This document shows, piece after piece, positions 11,380 to 26,400 of a stretch of 64,000 nt of DNA. Source of the stretch: Antedon mediterranea (taxonomy: Eukaryota > Echinodermata > Crinoidea > Comatulida > Antedonidae); contig NC_092678.1 in NCBI RefSeq assembly GCF_964355755.1, positions 14,728,922-14,792,921 of the forward strand, written 5' to 3'. A model generated the notes under the pieces. It saw only the letters and a list, made by a program, of their open reading frames with translations, was not told the DNA's origin and searched no databases. A program made the position numbers and the translations under genes. How positions within the stretch are numbered: the first letter of the stretch is position 1; each line of letters opens with the position of its first letter.

Positions 11380-11484
11380 CATGGATACACTCAACTACAT
11401 AACTATTTACTATGTGCCAACCCTGCAACAGAAATAGTGGATTATCTCATACGGCACGGCGCATCAGCAACGTCACAAACTGTG
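11380..11484 (+). CDS. Ankyrin exon E1 (founder type)
   Basis: The acceptor is ctttctag before CAT; the donor is gtaatg. The exon encodes 35 residues in phase 0: [15 protein letters not shown], then [13 protein letters not shown]. It has the TxLH, helix and HGA features of an ankyrin repeat. Its flanking introns resemble those of E2. Confidence 0.75.
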
Positions 11485-14400
11485 GTAATGTACACAAAAT
11501 CATAATTCATATACGATTACAGTAGGTCTTTATGTCGTTATTATGAAAACAGTAGGCCTATCTCTTCCAGCAAACATCTCATTTCATTTATAATTTGTCA
11601 TTTATAATTAAAATTAATTATTTAGAATTATTTATTGCGAATTTTAGAAGCCAATAATATAATACTATATTCCACGTACACGGTACAATATACCTACTGA
11701 CACCCAGTGGAATTCTCCGGGATCCTACTCAGGTCTCACGAAATATCCCCAGCACAGTAAACTAGTATTAAATGAGTAGCCCCAGAAATAGCCAAATAAT
11801 AATTAAGAATTTAATTATTTAGAGAAAGAGGGACCACAGTAGTGGTATCAAATTTCTATAAATAAGCCAAATAATAAGGAATTTCATTATTGAGTGTAAG
11901 GTAACCACGACAGTGGTATCAAATACATAATAAATGTTAACTATTGTATTACTGTGCTTATGTGGTGCTGTATATAAAGAAGCAGTTATGGAATGAAACA
12001 ATAAACGAAGGCATGCAATAACCGACATTTGTTTATAGAAACAATATTACATTACATAAAGTCAATTATGACATCATTATAATCGATTCTCATTCACACA
12101 TTGCATTACAATTATAGTAGCACTTCAATGTAAATGTATTTTGTTTAAGTTGGTTTATATAATATAACAATCAACTCTTGAATACTTTTATTTGGGTCCT
12201 ATTTTATATAAAGGCGTACATTTTCTTTTTTGATTCAATAAAGTATGATAGTTAAGTACGAAATAAAAAAGTACTTACTACGACGTTTTGCAAGTCTACC
12301 GGTTTTCAAGTAGACTGGTTGTTAGTTGCGTTGACGTTGGTCAGTACGGCATGCTATATGTAAAAAGACAGATGTGTGTGTGTGATGTTTATTCTTTTGT
12401 ACACTCATAATAATTTGTCATAACAATGTAGAATATACAACCATTATCAAAGTGGCATGACCGAAATATACGATTGCTTTACAGCAGGAATTTATATTTA
12501 CTACTACATGGTTATGATTTCTTTATTTCTTTATAGTCTGGAGACACTCCACTACATGTATATTTACTATATGCCAACCCTACAAAAGAAATAGTGGATT
12601 GTCTCATACAACACGACGCAGTAGTTACATCACAAAACAAGGTAACATACAATAGTAGGAGGTCTATTATGCCAGTATTAATACAACATTATCGGTTCAA
12701 GCATATTTCTTCCATGTATGATTTTATAATTAATAGGAATTATTTAGAATTAGGTATTGCAAACTCAAAAACAGTTGTTGAAAAAAAAAAAAAATTAAAA
12801 ACTATTGTGTATACTACTATCCTACTACTATTGTACCATGATCGATATGTGTTTGTACAAACAATTATTCCGTAGTATAACTAAGTGTGTCTCGCCAATT
12901 ATGACGTCATATAATCGATTGTCATTCATACATTTGTAGTTCTTCAATTTATCTGTCTTTTTTTCAAGCTGGTTAGAACATAATTATTATTCTTGAAGTA
13001 ATTTCATTGGGTCTTAATTTGTATTTAAGAGTAAAATTACTTTTTTTATTCAATCAGGTACGATAAGTACGAAACAAAACAGTACTTACTGTACTACGAA
13101 GTTTTGCAAGCGTTCCGTTTTTTAAGTAGGCTGTTCTTGGTAGTTGTGTTGACACTGGTCAGCACGGCATGGTATAGGTAAATGAATTTGGCTGATTTTT
13201 GCATTTTTTTTACAGAATATGTTGTCAAAGCAAAATTAAAAACGTTTATTCTAACAATTAAAAGTGCCTTGCCTTATGTAGAGATCAAATCATGTATAAA
13301 TGAATAATTAAATTTAATTAATTAAACCAAAATCTATATGTTTTTGAATTTACAAAAAGCTAAAATGATGTTTTTAGATCAGTTTTGGCTACTATAAATT
13401 ATATTTTGCAACCTTTTTTCACACGCTATTTTAAAGTAATCAGCCATTTTTTTTCAAAAGTATTTATTCTAAGGAACAATTAATGCAAATATCAACTTCA
13501 GAAGGGTAAACTTACTGTCAAACAAAGCACTAGCCACACGATCATTACAGTTCTCTATCCTCGGTATGAGATATGAATCTGTAGTAGATATTAATCTTCT
13601 AATAATCAGTGCAAAAACAATAAAATTTATCTTGCGTTGGAAGTTAAAAAAATATAAATCTAGTAAATATAATGTGTAATTTGTACATCTGTACATTATC
13701 TTTGTTTTTGTTTTGTTTGTGTAAATATATTACAATAATAGACATTATTGTGTTATTGATTAATATTATGTCAGTTATTTTCCGTCCTCATGTTTGGTAT
13801 AGGACATAATACTGCATTTAATGGTATGGTAAATTGTTGTGTTTTGTAAAAGCTTCCATAGTATGTTATCATTTCCGTGTGGATAACAGTGACTTAGTTG
13901 AATATGGTTGGATATTCTTGCAGTCTTTCAGTTAAATGACTTGATTTGTGGTGGTAATAATGTTTGGTGGTTTGTATTTAAGATGATTAGCAATATATAT
14001 TTCTGGTAGTGTAGGCCAAATTAGAAAGAAGTAAATATTATGATTGCAACTTCATCCTCATTGTTTGCACCTCCTTGCAAATAAATTACATAAAACGAAC
14101 AATTCAAAATCAACCAAAAAATAACAAAACACAATGTAAGCATAATGTACTTCACAAAATGTCATAATGAAATTATCAGCCAGATATTATAATTATTGAC
14201 CTAAAAGTGGGCCGATTCGTTACGTCACACCTGGGTCGAATCATCCCGCATTCAGTTATTTCCTAGACCTATAGCAGCTTTGGAATAGTAATTAGTAAGA
14301 AACATAACCTATGCTAGTGTTATCACTGCATTTTGTGGTGAGCAAAAATGGTAAAGGGGTGCTCAAATAACTTTGGCTGGAGAGATGTGCATGAGGTAGA

Positions 14401-17400
14401 AACATCAGCAAGAATACAGTTGTGTACGCCTTCCGCCCGCTTCATTTGAAATGGCGTTATACTGTAACTGCAGCTGCGCTGATCACATCACATGAATGTT
14501 GTCTCGATATTCCTACTAACCCGAGTGATCTACTAATTGTGACGAATGAAAATGGCCGAGAATTGGCATTCGGCAGTTTCAAAGAAATTGGCCTAAAAAC
14601 ACATTTTTCGTACAAATTGTTAGTTATAATATAAAAATATGGATAGATGAGTGTTAAAAGGTGCCCCATCTCGAACGGCGCTAGTATCGGACTTACAAGG
14701 AGGAGATAGTAACATTTTGGCTTAGTGCTATTATATATTGAGCATACGTTCACAGCTTAATTATACACCTATACATATTTTATTTAAATTTGTTTGTTTA
14801 TTATTATACTTAACTACAATTATTTTCTGTAATAACATGTATGTATGAACATCATAATTATGAATAAATTATAGGATGGAAAAACCCCACTGCCATATAC
14901 ATATCTCTAGGGCCTAATTTATTGAATCAATCAAGCTTTGAATAAATTCCCTCTAAGATAAGCAATTTGATTAATGTTACCTGTTTCCTTTATTATAACC
15001 CCACCCCAATAGAATTAGTGAGTGGCCGAGCGGTTAAGACAGTGGAACCGTAGCCATAACGTCGGAAAGGGCTCCCATAGTCCTGGTGGTAGAACGAGTC
15101 TTCTCAGATAAGGAATATAAACCGTAGATCCAGTGTACACATCTGGCTCTAGTAGTAGTAGTAGTAGTAGTGCATCTTTCTATACGAATATGGGGTTACC
15201 CCGGTGTACTACACTACCCAGGTAAGAATTTGATCTCATAGTGATCTCATGTTGATCTCAACATTGATGTCAGCCTCTGAGATATTTGAGAGATCACTTA
15301 TGATATCATATTGAAATCACAAATAGATACCAGAGTGATATAAGCAATTGATATCATAGAATGATCTCATGGCGATCTCAACATTGATGTAAGCCTCTGA
15401 GATATTTGAGAGATCACTTATGATATCATATTGAAGTCACAAATAGATACCAGAGTGATATCAGCAATTGATATCATATAATGATCTCATGTTGATCTCA
15501 ACATTGATGTCAGCCTATGAGATATTTGAGAGATCACTTATGATATCATATTGAAATCACAAATAGATACCATAGTGATATCAGCAATTTATATCATAAA
15601 ATGAGATCATGGCGAGATTGCCATGAAGATAATAAGGAGATCATGGTGAGATCGCCATGAGATAATAATGAGATCATAGTGAGATCGCCATGAGATAATT
15701 ATAATAAATAATCATAGGAGATCATGGTGAAATGAGCTTAACAATAATAAATGTACCATAGAAATATCCTTGATTTAGTGCCTATTCTTGCGGACTAGAT
15801 GTTACACTCTCAATAACATGATCCTCCCCATACCGCAAGAGTCATAAATAAACCAAATACAAGTAATGTAATAATAGGCAAGTAACATTTTATTATTACA
15901 AGCTATTTTAAAATCTTGATTAAACAAAAAATAGTAAGCAAAGTGTCTATTCAAATTAAAAAGGAAGCTGAAAAAAGTTGTTATTCATGTTGGTTTGTTG
16001 GTATATTTTATCGGATCTACGGCACGTGGTTAAAGCGGAGTTATAATGATGTTATTAAAAAAAATAGTAGTTCCATGTGTGTCTTGGAGTTGGTGGGGTT
16101 GCTTTTCTTTTAATTCTGCTCGCAGCATTTGAAAGAAAAACCTCCATCTGTTTTCCGGCTTCCATTTTTACTGTTGTATTGATGTACTCCTTTCCCCTCT
16201 TCACTTTTATATTGTCATTTCATTTCATTTCATTTCAAAAGACATTCATTTTCCTCCATAGCAATACAATACAAAATAATAAACAGAAATGGTAAGGTAT
16301 ATTAAAAATGAAAAAGTTGATTGTTGGATATACAAAAGAAAAGTTAATTAAAGAAAATTGGCTATGGAGGAAGGCATAATTCCGAAAAGATGAGGAAATC
16401 TTGTGCTGGGTATGCCTATGCAAATAAAATGGATAATAAAAGAGTGGAAATTAAGAGAAACAAACAAGACAAAAAAAATAATAAAATAAATAGATAAATA
16501 AATCTAAAAAAATAGATCAATCAGATTTTAGAATCAGAAAATAAAACTCAAAAACCACAGTAGATCAATGTTCAGCAGCATAAATCAAATTGCGACATTC
16601 GATCGTTGTCTTTTTAATAGTTTGACATTAGGTGTTGTTTTAATTTAATGGAAAATAAAGAAATTGAAACAGCATTTGTAATTGGGGGTGGTAAACTGTT
16701 CATAATTGATGGACCGGAGTATCTAATACTGTTTTGAAAATAATTGGTGTTGTGGATAGGTATGTGTAAATCAGTTCTAGAACGTGTAGGGTAATTGTGA
16801 ATAGAAAAATTCGGAATAAACATATTGTTTATATGATTTGGAGAAGTGGAATGCAGGGCAGAAAATACAAATTTGCCTTGTTGCATTAAGTTTATATCAA
16901 TGAGTTTGAGGAGATTAAGTTTGGAAAATAAATGGGAAGAAAGGGACCGCAGTGGAGCGCCAGATATAATCCTGATAGCTTTCTTTGGAATAATTTGCAG
17001 TTTACTGAGATTGGATACGTAAATATTGGCCCAGACAATGTTACAGTAGCTCAAATAGGGAAGAATGAGGGAGCAGTAGAGGGTTCGAAGAATATTAAGG
17101 GGTACAAATGAGGATAACCTAGATATGATACCAACGCTTTTGGAAGTCTTATTCTCTACTTCTTTAATATGATTTTTCTACGTTAGATTGCTGTCCATAA
17201 CTACACCTAAAAACTTAGCTGATTGCACACAAGGTATATCCTGGTTGTCAATGGTAATTTTGTTGGCTGATAAGTCAATAGATTTTAATAGTTGTGGGGT
17301 CCCAAAAAGGATGAAGCTACATTTTTTATGATTAAGAGAAAGTTTATTCGCTGCAAAATATTGGGACAAATTGATCAAATTGGAGTTTACAGTAATGAAT

Positions 17401-20400
17401 AAGGATTGGACATTTTTGTTAGAATAAAGTACTGTAGTGTCGTCAGCATAAAGGAAACAATTTAGGAGCTTTGAAGAGAAGTGAATATCATTGATAGAAT
17501 AAATAAGAGGGGGCCAAGTAGAGATCCTTGAGGGACGCCGCATGTGATAGGACTAAAAGTGGATATGGAGTGAGAGTATTTGGTACATTGGGCACGATTG
17601 GAGAGGTAACTATTTAAGAGATTAATTGCTGATCCACGGATTCCATAGTGAGATAATTTGTGTAGAAGAATACTGTGGTCAATAGTATCAAAAGCCTTGG
17701 AAAGGTCTATGAAAATGCCGATTGTAAGATGGCGGTTTTCGAAAGCGTCTATAATTGTATTTGTCAGGTCGATGAGAGCCATTGACGTGTTGTGTCCCTT
17801 TCTGAAACCGTATTGTCTGTTGAAAAGTAAGTTGAATTTGGTAATAAATGAAAATATTCGGTCATAAATTAAAATATCATCATAATCATAAAATCATAAA
17901 ATAGTCCACTCATGTTTGGAAAGTCAATTTGATTGCTTATGATATTGTCTAACTATGGATATGGTCTGTAAATGCGGGGAAGGTAGTGATTGCTAAATAA
18001 GGAATTAACAAAGTATTGGGCATCGTTATCTGATTCATATTTAAGGATATCAATATTGAAGTCTCCGAGAATTTTGTTTTCTCTTGATAGTTTTGATAAG
18101 ACAGATTCAAGTTCGTTCGTAAATTGAAGAGGGTCAAGGGATGGTGATCTATATACTGTACCAATGACAATGTTTTTAGAGTGAGGTCTATTATTCTCAA
18201 TAAAAATGGATTCGCAAATAGAGGGATGGAGATGAAGATCATGTCTTGTAGAAAATTGAAGACCATCACGAATATACATGGCAACCCCACCGCCGTCTTT
18301 ATGAGTTCGGTGATTGGTGACAAAGTGGTAGTTGGGGAGTTGAACCAAGGGATTATCGTACTTAAACCATGTTTCGCTTACGCCAATTACATCGAATGGT
18401 AAATCTAGTAATGTTAAAAGCTGTTTCATGTCAACAAAATGTTTTTAAATGCTCTTTGAATTAAAATGGATAGTAGAGAAACATTCACTTGTGATATTAA
18501 CAGAAAATTCATTAGGATCGTAATATTGGGAGGTGCTCATGTTGCTATTTGAAAAAAAATTGTGAATCAGGGTCAATATTGGAGGTAAAGTTATCTGGGT
18601 TGATTGAAGATGGGGAAAACAATAAACTTGATAATCGGTCGGAATTTGATGTGTTGCAATCTGAACCACAGTGGTTATGAGACATGATAGTACAATGCAA
18701 AAAACAAAAAGTATAACAATAAAAAACAATTCAAATTGAAAAATAAAAATTGATGTCAAGAAAAAATAATTCAAATAAGAAAAAAAAAAATTTCTTCGGG
18801 TCTTAAGGACCGGGGTGTGCTAATGGATATAGCTCAAGACATAAGGATCGGAAAATAGGAATACATGATATTTGGTAACGTTGTTTGAAAGGATTAAAGG
18901 AATTAAAAATAAAAATATGGTAAATAACAATACAAATTCATAACATTATAATGATGATATCAATAACGCCAATATAACATTAGTATCAGTGATGTTAATA
19001 TCAGTTATATTAATATTTGGCCCATACAAAAAAAATAATAGTATCAACGAAATAGGTAATAGTAATAGTTAAGATAATAATAATGTTAATATAATGTATT
19101 ATAAAACAATAACATCAGTAATATCATTAGGGGTAAGATCAATAATAGAAATAATAATATAAACATAATAAAAATATAACATAATCAAAGTCAATAATGC
19201 AACAGCAAAATAAATAATATATTATATTTCATTTTCATGACCACTGGTCAAGAAATTTGCTATATGAATATCTCATCAACCACTGGTCAGAAAGAGATAA
19301 TTGTGGTCTCAAATTACTCGTAAAGTATATTTTTATATTTTTTCTAATGTAATAAAAATCATAAAACTGTCAATAAACCCCTAATTTTGACCTTTGACTT
19401 ATAGCCGGCACAAATATGTTTGGCTTAGAGGACACTTTTCATATCTCAGAAATTGTTGGGCGGATATGGTTATAGTTTGTGTCAAAATACTCAGAAAATA
19501 CATATTTCTATTCACTTTAATGGACAACTTTTACTAAAAATGACCATTGGTCAAGAAAATAGCCATATAAATATCTCAGCAACCACTAGTCAGAAAGTTA
19601 TAATTTTAGTCTCAAATTACTCGCAAAACATATATTTATCTTTGCTCTAATACAACACAAAATGTTAAAAAAAACCTTATTTTGTCATTTAACCTATAGC
19701 TGGTACAAACATTTTTGCGTGGAGCACACTTGTATTTTTAATAACTAGCGAATGCTGTTTTTACTTAATATCAAAATACACTCATATTGATATCACTCTA
19801 ATGAACAAGTGCCAAAAGACATATCATTACCAATGATCAAGAAAATGACCATAGAAATATTTAGCAACTAGGTAGTTTTGGTCCCAAAATACTAGGAATG
19901 AATATGTTTAAAAACGAAATAACAAGTTATAAAAAAGTGGAGGCCGTACTTTTCAGGTATCACATGATAAATTGAAACGCGTTGCCCACGATACACCATA
20001 CGGTAGGCTACTCCAGGCCCGTAAACTAATTTTTATAGAGGGGTTCGAATTTGAAAGTCTTTGATAGACCTACCAATTACGATTAATTTGTAGGCCCTAT
20101 GTGTATTAAATTTCAAATACACCGGCTCTGTGGATGATGGTTTTCAGTGGACGAGGTGGCGATTAGGAGGGAATTCTCAACCTCAGCCCCCCACCCCCCA
20201 CACCATCGTGTTGAGATTGAGTAAGGATATTTCGAAAATATGGACCTATAGTTGACCAGAAATTAAGTTATGTAAAAATCGTATCAAAGTTGGAGTCAAT
20301 TGTATAAAACTTTAAAAAATATATTTAAATCTGAAATATAGATCGAGCCAATTTCAATGGTAGGGACGGTTAAGTGAAGGGGTCTTCTGCACCACCTCAG

Positions 20401-23400
20401 TCCCATCATGGTTTGGGCTGAGGTAAGAAAATGGAAACATTGATCTTTTAGTTGGTACAATCATATCAAACTTCTCAATTCTTTAACGCTAATGTTGTTT
20501 GTATTGTCTACTTTTAATTTATGGATGGGGAAAGTCACGCCGTCTCCACACACACACAGCAAAATTTGAAATTCTAAGCAAGAAAAAAAAATCTTGTTTT
20601 AAGAAAAATTTCTTTAAATAATTATTTTTTTTTCTTGTCAAGATTTAAAATTACTTAAAACAAGAAATAATTTTCTAGAAAAGACACATTTTCTTAAATT
20701 AAGTTTTTGCAATATTCTTGAAAATGCTTATTACAAGAAATATTTTACTGAAAATAAGAAGTCAATATCATTCTCTTTTTATTAAGAATAGTTTTGCTTA
20801 AAACAAGATTTGAAAATACTTAATTTGAAAAGTATTTTACTTAAAATAATAAATAAATATTATATTTATCCCAATCAAGAATAATTTTTCATAATGATGA
20901 ATTCTAAAAATTATTTAAAACAATAATTATTTTTCTAGGTAAGACAAAGTTTCTTAAATTAGGTTTCGCAATATTCTTTAAAATACTTATTTTAAGAAAT
21001 GTTTTACTTAAAATAAGAAGTCAATATCATACTATCTTATCAAGACTATTTTTGCTTAAATTGATATTCGCAATATTCTTAAAAATACTTATTTTGAGAA
21101 ATGTTTTACTTAAAATAAGAAGTCAATATCATACTATCTTATCAAGACTATTTTTGCTTAAATTGAGATTCGCAATATTTTAAAAAATACTTATTTTGAG
21201 TAGTATATCATACCACACAACCACTGATCATAACAAACAAATGAGGGCCCTTCCTTCACTAGAACTGGATAGGCCACACTCATTAAAAATGGTAATAAAT
21301 AAACATAAAAAAATCTGAACAAAGGACATGGTGCTTTAAAATGTTATACTGACCATCTAAGACACTGACACAAATATTAGGTTTATTTATACGAATGTAT
21401 TATCTATTTGACCAATAGATATCCATGAAACATGTGTAAAGTAGTTGAAGATGTATTGTCCCCCTGACTAATAATAAATAATTAGTTTACATTTGTTGTT
21501 GAATACGCCATTTTAATGTCACGTAATAGTTATTCACTTTGACTAAAATTTGGATCGAAAACAAGTTATTTACCTGAGAAAACTGTAATGTAGAGCAAAA
21601 AAAATGGTAAAATTGTCTGTCAGACAATGAATAAGTGAAATCATTATTTATTTTCGCGTTTTTTTCTTATTGAAGTGAATAATGTCATTAAAACTGCAAA
21701 ATGGTCTATTCAAAGTCTGACTTTATAACTCTTTATTTGTCATGATTTTGGGGCCAAAACATCTTATTATAATTAATTATTATTATATGGTAGCCAGTCG
21801 CCGAAAATGGTTATTGCCTAACGGCCATACATCATTTTACAACCTGGAAGCTTTTTGCCACCCGATTCCTACCTCTAGATTATCTAGCTGCGTGTCGGAC
21901 AATTCAAATTTAATGTGAAAATGCTGTTCTAATTACATTTGGTACCATATGTCAATTGTTATTGTCAATTGGTAACATCTATTAAACAGTAGCTGTTTGG
22001 TCTGGCTGTAATGTGGTTGTCCTACGCTATGAGCAGCGAATTGGATCTGATGTTTTTAGATAAATTATTATATGTTTTCTGTTTTAAATATCTCTAACTA
22101 TCTAGATTTTGCACTTTTCAATTATTAGTTGTATCATCATCCTTATCATCTCCCTTTCTAATACATCTCTTATCACCATTGATGATCATCTTTTGAACTA
22201 TTTTCCAATTTGCTGGAATCATTTTAATCAACTTAGCCAATGTAAAATGCAATGCCCCGCGAGCTTATGAAAACGTTGTAATAAGTCAGATTTACTCCAA
22301 GCCTGGTGTTGTAGTTGTTAAAGAGTCGCTTATATTTGGCAAACTTTAATTTTGCAATATGGTCCGCAAATTCAGTTTAACGTTACCGGTTCCCATTTCC
22401 TTATAAATTATCAAACTATCAAGTTATCTAAAAACTTTCAGAGTTTCTTACTGCATTTCACCAAGCCTAATAATGGAGTAGGCCTATGAGTATTCATGTT
22501 TTCAGTTGTTACATTATATAACAGTATTTAATTTAATTATTTATTCGGTCTATTTCAATATATACATAACAAAAAAATGGTCAACCTAAATGAACTTAAT
22601 TACTGTAGCGGGGCCGGTTGACCCAACCCCAAAGTTATGTATAAGACTAATTATATTTGATGTTTATGACTTCTTCACAGAGTGGATACACACCGATCAA
22701 TATTTATCTAAAGCGTGATGATGTTAAATTAAAGATATTGTACTGTCTGATAACCAATGGTGAATCACCAACATTATCAAAAGAGGTAATTTGACAAACC
22801 ATATATTGCAATAGTATATCATACTGGTAATAGTACAAGTATGTTTAATGATAATTATTATTTTTTGCTTCGTTTTTGTTCATCATATTATTACCTTCAA
22901 ATGTAAGAATGTAATGTACTGTATGTTGTTTATTTATTGTTAAAATGATGCATCTGCTCTGTATAATTAATACATTTTAGCTCCTTTCGATTAATTTGAT
23001 TTAGTTAATCCATGTTGTATAATCCATCGAAGATAAATATTTATTAAAAATATAACTTTTCTTATTTTTTTTAGGAAGGAAGCAATGCTCTACATGTACA
23101 TCTAAGTGGTAGATATGTTAAACCTACGTTAGGAATAGTGACTTATCTCATTAAACTTGGTATATCTCCAACATTAAAGAATAAGGTAAAGTACATAGGA
23201 GTGGGCCTATTTTCCCGTGATCTAATCTTGTGTAATTCTCGAGTGGGACTCAGACACACCTCAGAGTGTCGTGTTCATAACTCAATACCTGCATCAGAGT
23301 GGTTACAAAAAGCAAATACAGTTGGACACCTATAACGTTCGTGGTACCGAGATTAAATCTATAAATGGGAAATGAAAATATATATTATTTTAATTATTCG

Positions 23401-26400
23401 CATCGTTAGTTTAATTTTATTTTTTATTGTATAAAATATATAAGCCTGATTTGTAATGAACTGGAGAGAAAAAGTGACTTACGTACGTCTTCAATATTAT
23501 GTAATAATATATTTTCATAAAGGCGGTTTTTGACATAGCATACGATACGGTAATAGGAATAGAGATAATTCATCGAATGCATTATTAATTTAACTATGTT
23601 TTATGTGGACATGTCATTTTTATAGAAGGGTCGAATTTCAAATCACAACAGAAAGCAATATTTACATAAATCTGTATGTATAAATTACACGATTATGATT
23701 TATTTTATTAGTAACATTCATGATTATAATTTCTTGATAGGACGGAAACACACCGCTGCATGAATACATGCATTCAAATGAACCTACATTAGAAGTAGTA
23801 GACTATCTCACGAAGCAAGGTGCATCCGTAACAGCACTAAATAAGGTAATAATGGCAAGTGATAATTTATATGATTACACCTATAACGTACGTATGATCT
23901 GCACCGCAAACATATCATCTTATCCACTTTATTTTATATCATATTAAAATTGATTGAGTTATTTAGAATTACTTCTGCAATAATGATTTAGTAGTAATTA
24001 AACAAGATCCAACAGTTATTGTGAGATTGGTATGTTGAGCAATGGATATAGTAATTTAACTATGTGTTATATATAGACATGCCTTTATAAAAGAACTGAA
24101 TTTAGAATCATGACCGAAAGCAATGTTCACGTTAACCTGCATGCATAAACCACATGATTATGATTTCTTTTATGATTCAGTAAAATTACAAAACAAAAGA
24201 CAAATGATATAATTCGGTTGACGTTCCCAGCATTATGCACCTGAAAAAAAACCTTTTAATTTCATTTTCTTTGTGTATTATTATCATTACCTAACTATAA
24301 TTATTTGCTGCAATACATTGTTTGTATAAAATTCATGATTATAATTTCTTTAAAGGACGGTAACACCCTGCTGCATGAATACTTGCGTTCAAATGAACCT
24401 ACCTTAGAAGTAGTAGACTATCTCACGAAGCAAGGTGCATCCGTAACAGCACTAAATAAGGTAATAATGGGCTAAAGATAATGTATATTATCACGCCTAT
24501 AACGTACGTATGATCTGCACCGCAAACATATTACCTTATCCACTATATTTTATATCTATATATAAATTTACGTAAGGGCAAAACTCGGTAAATCGCGCCT
24601 TACTTCTAGAAATTTTACTCGATGGTATATAAAGTTGGTTCGTACTTTCGGTACTGATTTTAACCGCCTGATGTAACCCTGTTTACTAATCAAATTGAGT
24701 TAGATAATTAGTTATTGACGATTAAAACGAATTTAGGTTCAACGATTTGCCCCAAATAGGGGTGTTTTCCGATCGTGGTATACACTGTCTAATGGATGTC
24801 CAACTTGAAAAATACCCGCACACAATAATACGAGGACGCTTCGCATTTTCCTATCTCCTCCTACGATAATTGTTTTTAATGGCTGAAAACCGGTTGAACT
24901 GCTCGAGTACAGTATCATAATGTTGAAGACATTTTCTTTAAAAAATACTATTTTGATAGATTTAATATACGTTTTTACAAATGTATTGATTTGCGATGAA
25001 TGGAACATTCCAATCTCTGTTCCACAAGTGTCTATTCCCTCAGGCGTCATAAAGGCAAGTACTGTATACTCATAACAGAAATTTGATCCATTTTTTTTTT
25101 TTCAATCTGTGCTGCAGAGGTTGGATATAATTTTTTTTTTAACGGATAATGAGCTAGCGTTTTCACTCGTCGTATATTATGTTCAAATCTTTATTATTGC
25201 AGTTAAACCACCCACATCATCACCCTTCCCTCACTGGCATGAGTAGCGTTGTAAAACCAGTAGAGGAGAGGCCTACAGTACATCACATGCCCAAAACGCA
25301 GAACAACTTTGGTGGGTAGGGTAGGGGCCAACTTAAGTATGAATTGGCTCTAAGAAACAATTGAATGCATTAGCCCTACTAATTAAGTTGAGTTAGATAA
25401 TTTAATATTTATTGACGATTAAATCGAATTTATGATTTTCCCTGAATAGACATGGTTTTCACAAATTGTTTTACATTAACATATACACGTCGTAGTGATG
25501 TATCGTTACCTGTACTGTACTATTTCAATCGACAAGGACGGTGATAGTTTCAACAAAGTATTACATCGCAATGTTTTACTGTGTTTAGTGGTATAATATT
25601 TGTAAAACATGAAAACAATAATAATAATAATAACTGGTACTTGATAGAGCGCATAATGCTGAAAGCCTCAATGCGCTTTACAAAGACAGAACAATTTAGA
25701 AAATTACAAATTAAAAAGGTGGCTTTGAGGAGAGATTTGAAGACACTGGTGGAAGTAGTCTGACGGATTTCAATAGGCAACGCATTCCATAGAGAAACGG
25801 ATGCCGAAGAAAAGGAACGATTTCCATAAAACTTAGTGGAAGGATGAAATATATGGGCAAGAAGAGACTCAGATCTAGATCGCAGAGACCGTTTATGAAC
25901 ATAAGGTTGAATAAGTTCAATTAATATTTCGTTACTAAATGGAAAAAGAATATATTTAAAAATTGTTTCTCTTTGCACCCATCCTCTTCCTCATCCCTAA
26001 ACCCTAATGTTACATACAAAACATAAATTAGGTTTGTTTAAATTTGACTTAAGCAATTGGTCTCATTTAGTGACAAGTTTCTCTATCGGAAGTAATTCCG
26101 ACATGTATTATTGTCCTGCGGTACGTACATTTGAAATCGCCAGTTTTTTAACGCTGAAATTATTATGTATTCGAGAACCATCTGTGGGCACGACCATCTA
26201 GTCATATTACAATTGATTGAGTTATATCGAATTACTTGCTGCAATAATTATTTAGTTGTAATTAAACAAGATCCTACAGTTATTGTGAGATTGGTATATT
26301 GAATGTTTTTAGCAATGAAATTAATAATTTGACTATGTTGTATGTATACATGTCATTATAAAAGATTTGAATTTAGAGTCATGACTTTAAGCAATGTTCA

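Noticed and set aside
14349-14460. Possible THAP-type start [13 protein letters not shown]
   Set aside because: The second cysteine and later His/Cys positions are absent, and stops follow. No splice sites rescue it.
15019-15100. tRNA gene with GTGGCCGAGCGGTTAAG
   Set aside because: No acceptor stem, anticodon arm or B box in the right place. It is followed by a SINE core, so it is a tRNA-derived SINE.
25581-25763. Plus-strand frame opposite the LINE 3' fragment
   Set aside because: Shadow of the minus-strand LINE C-terminus, which has clear motifs.
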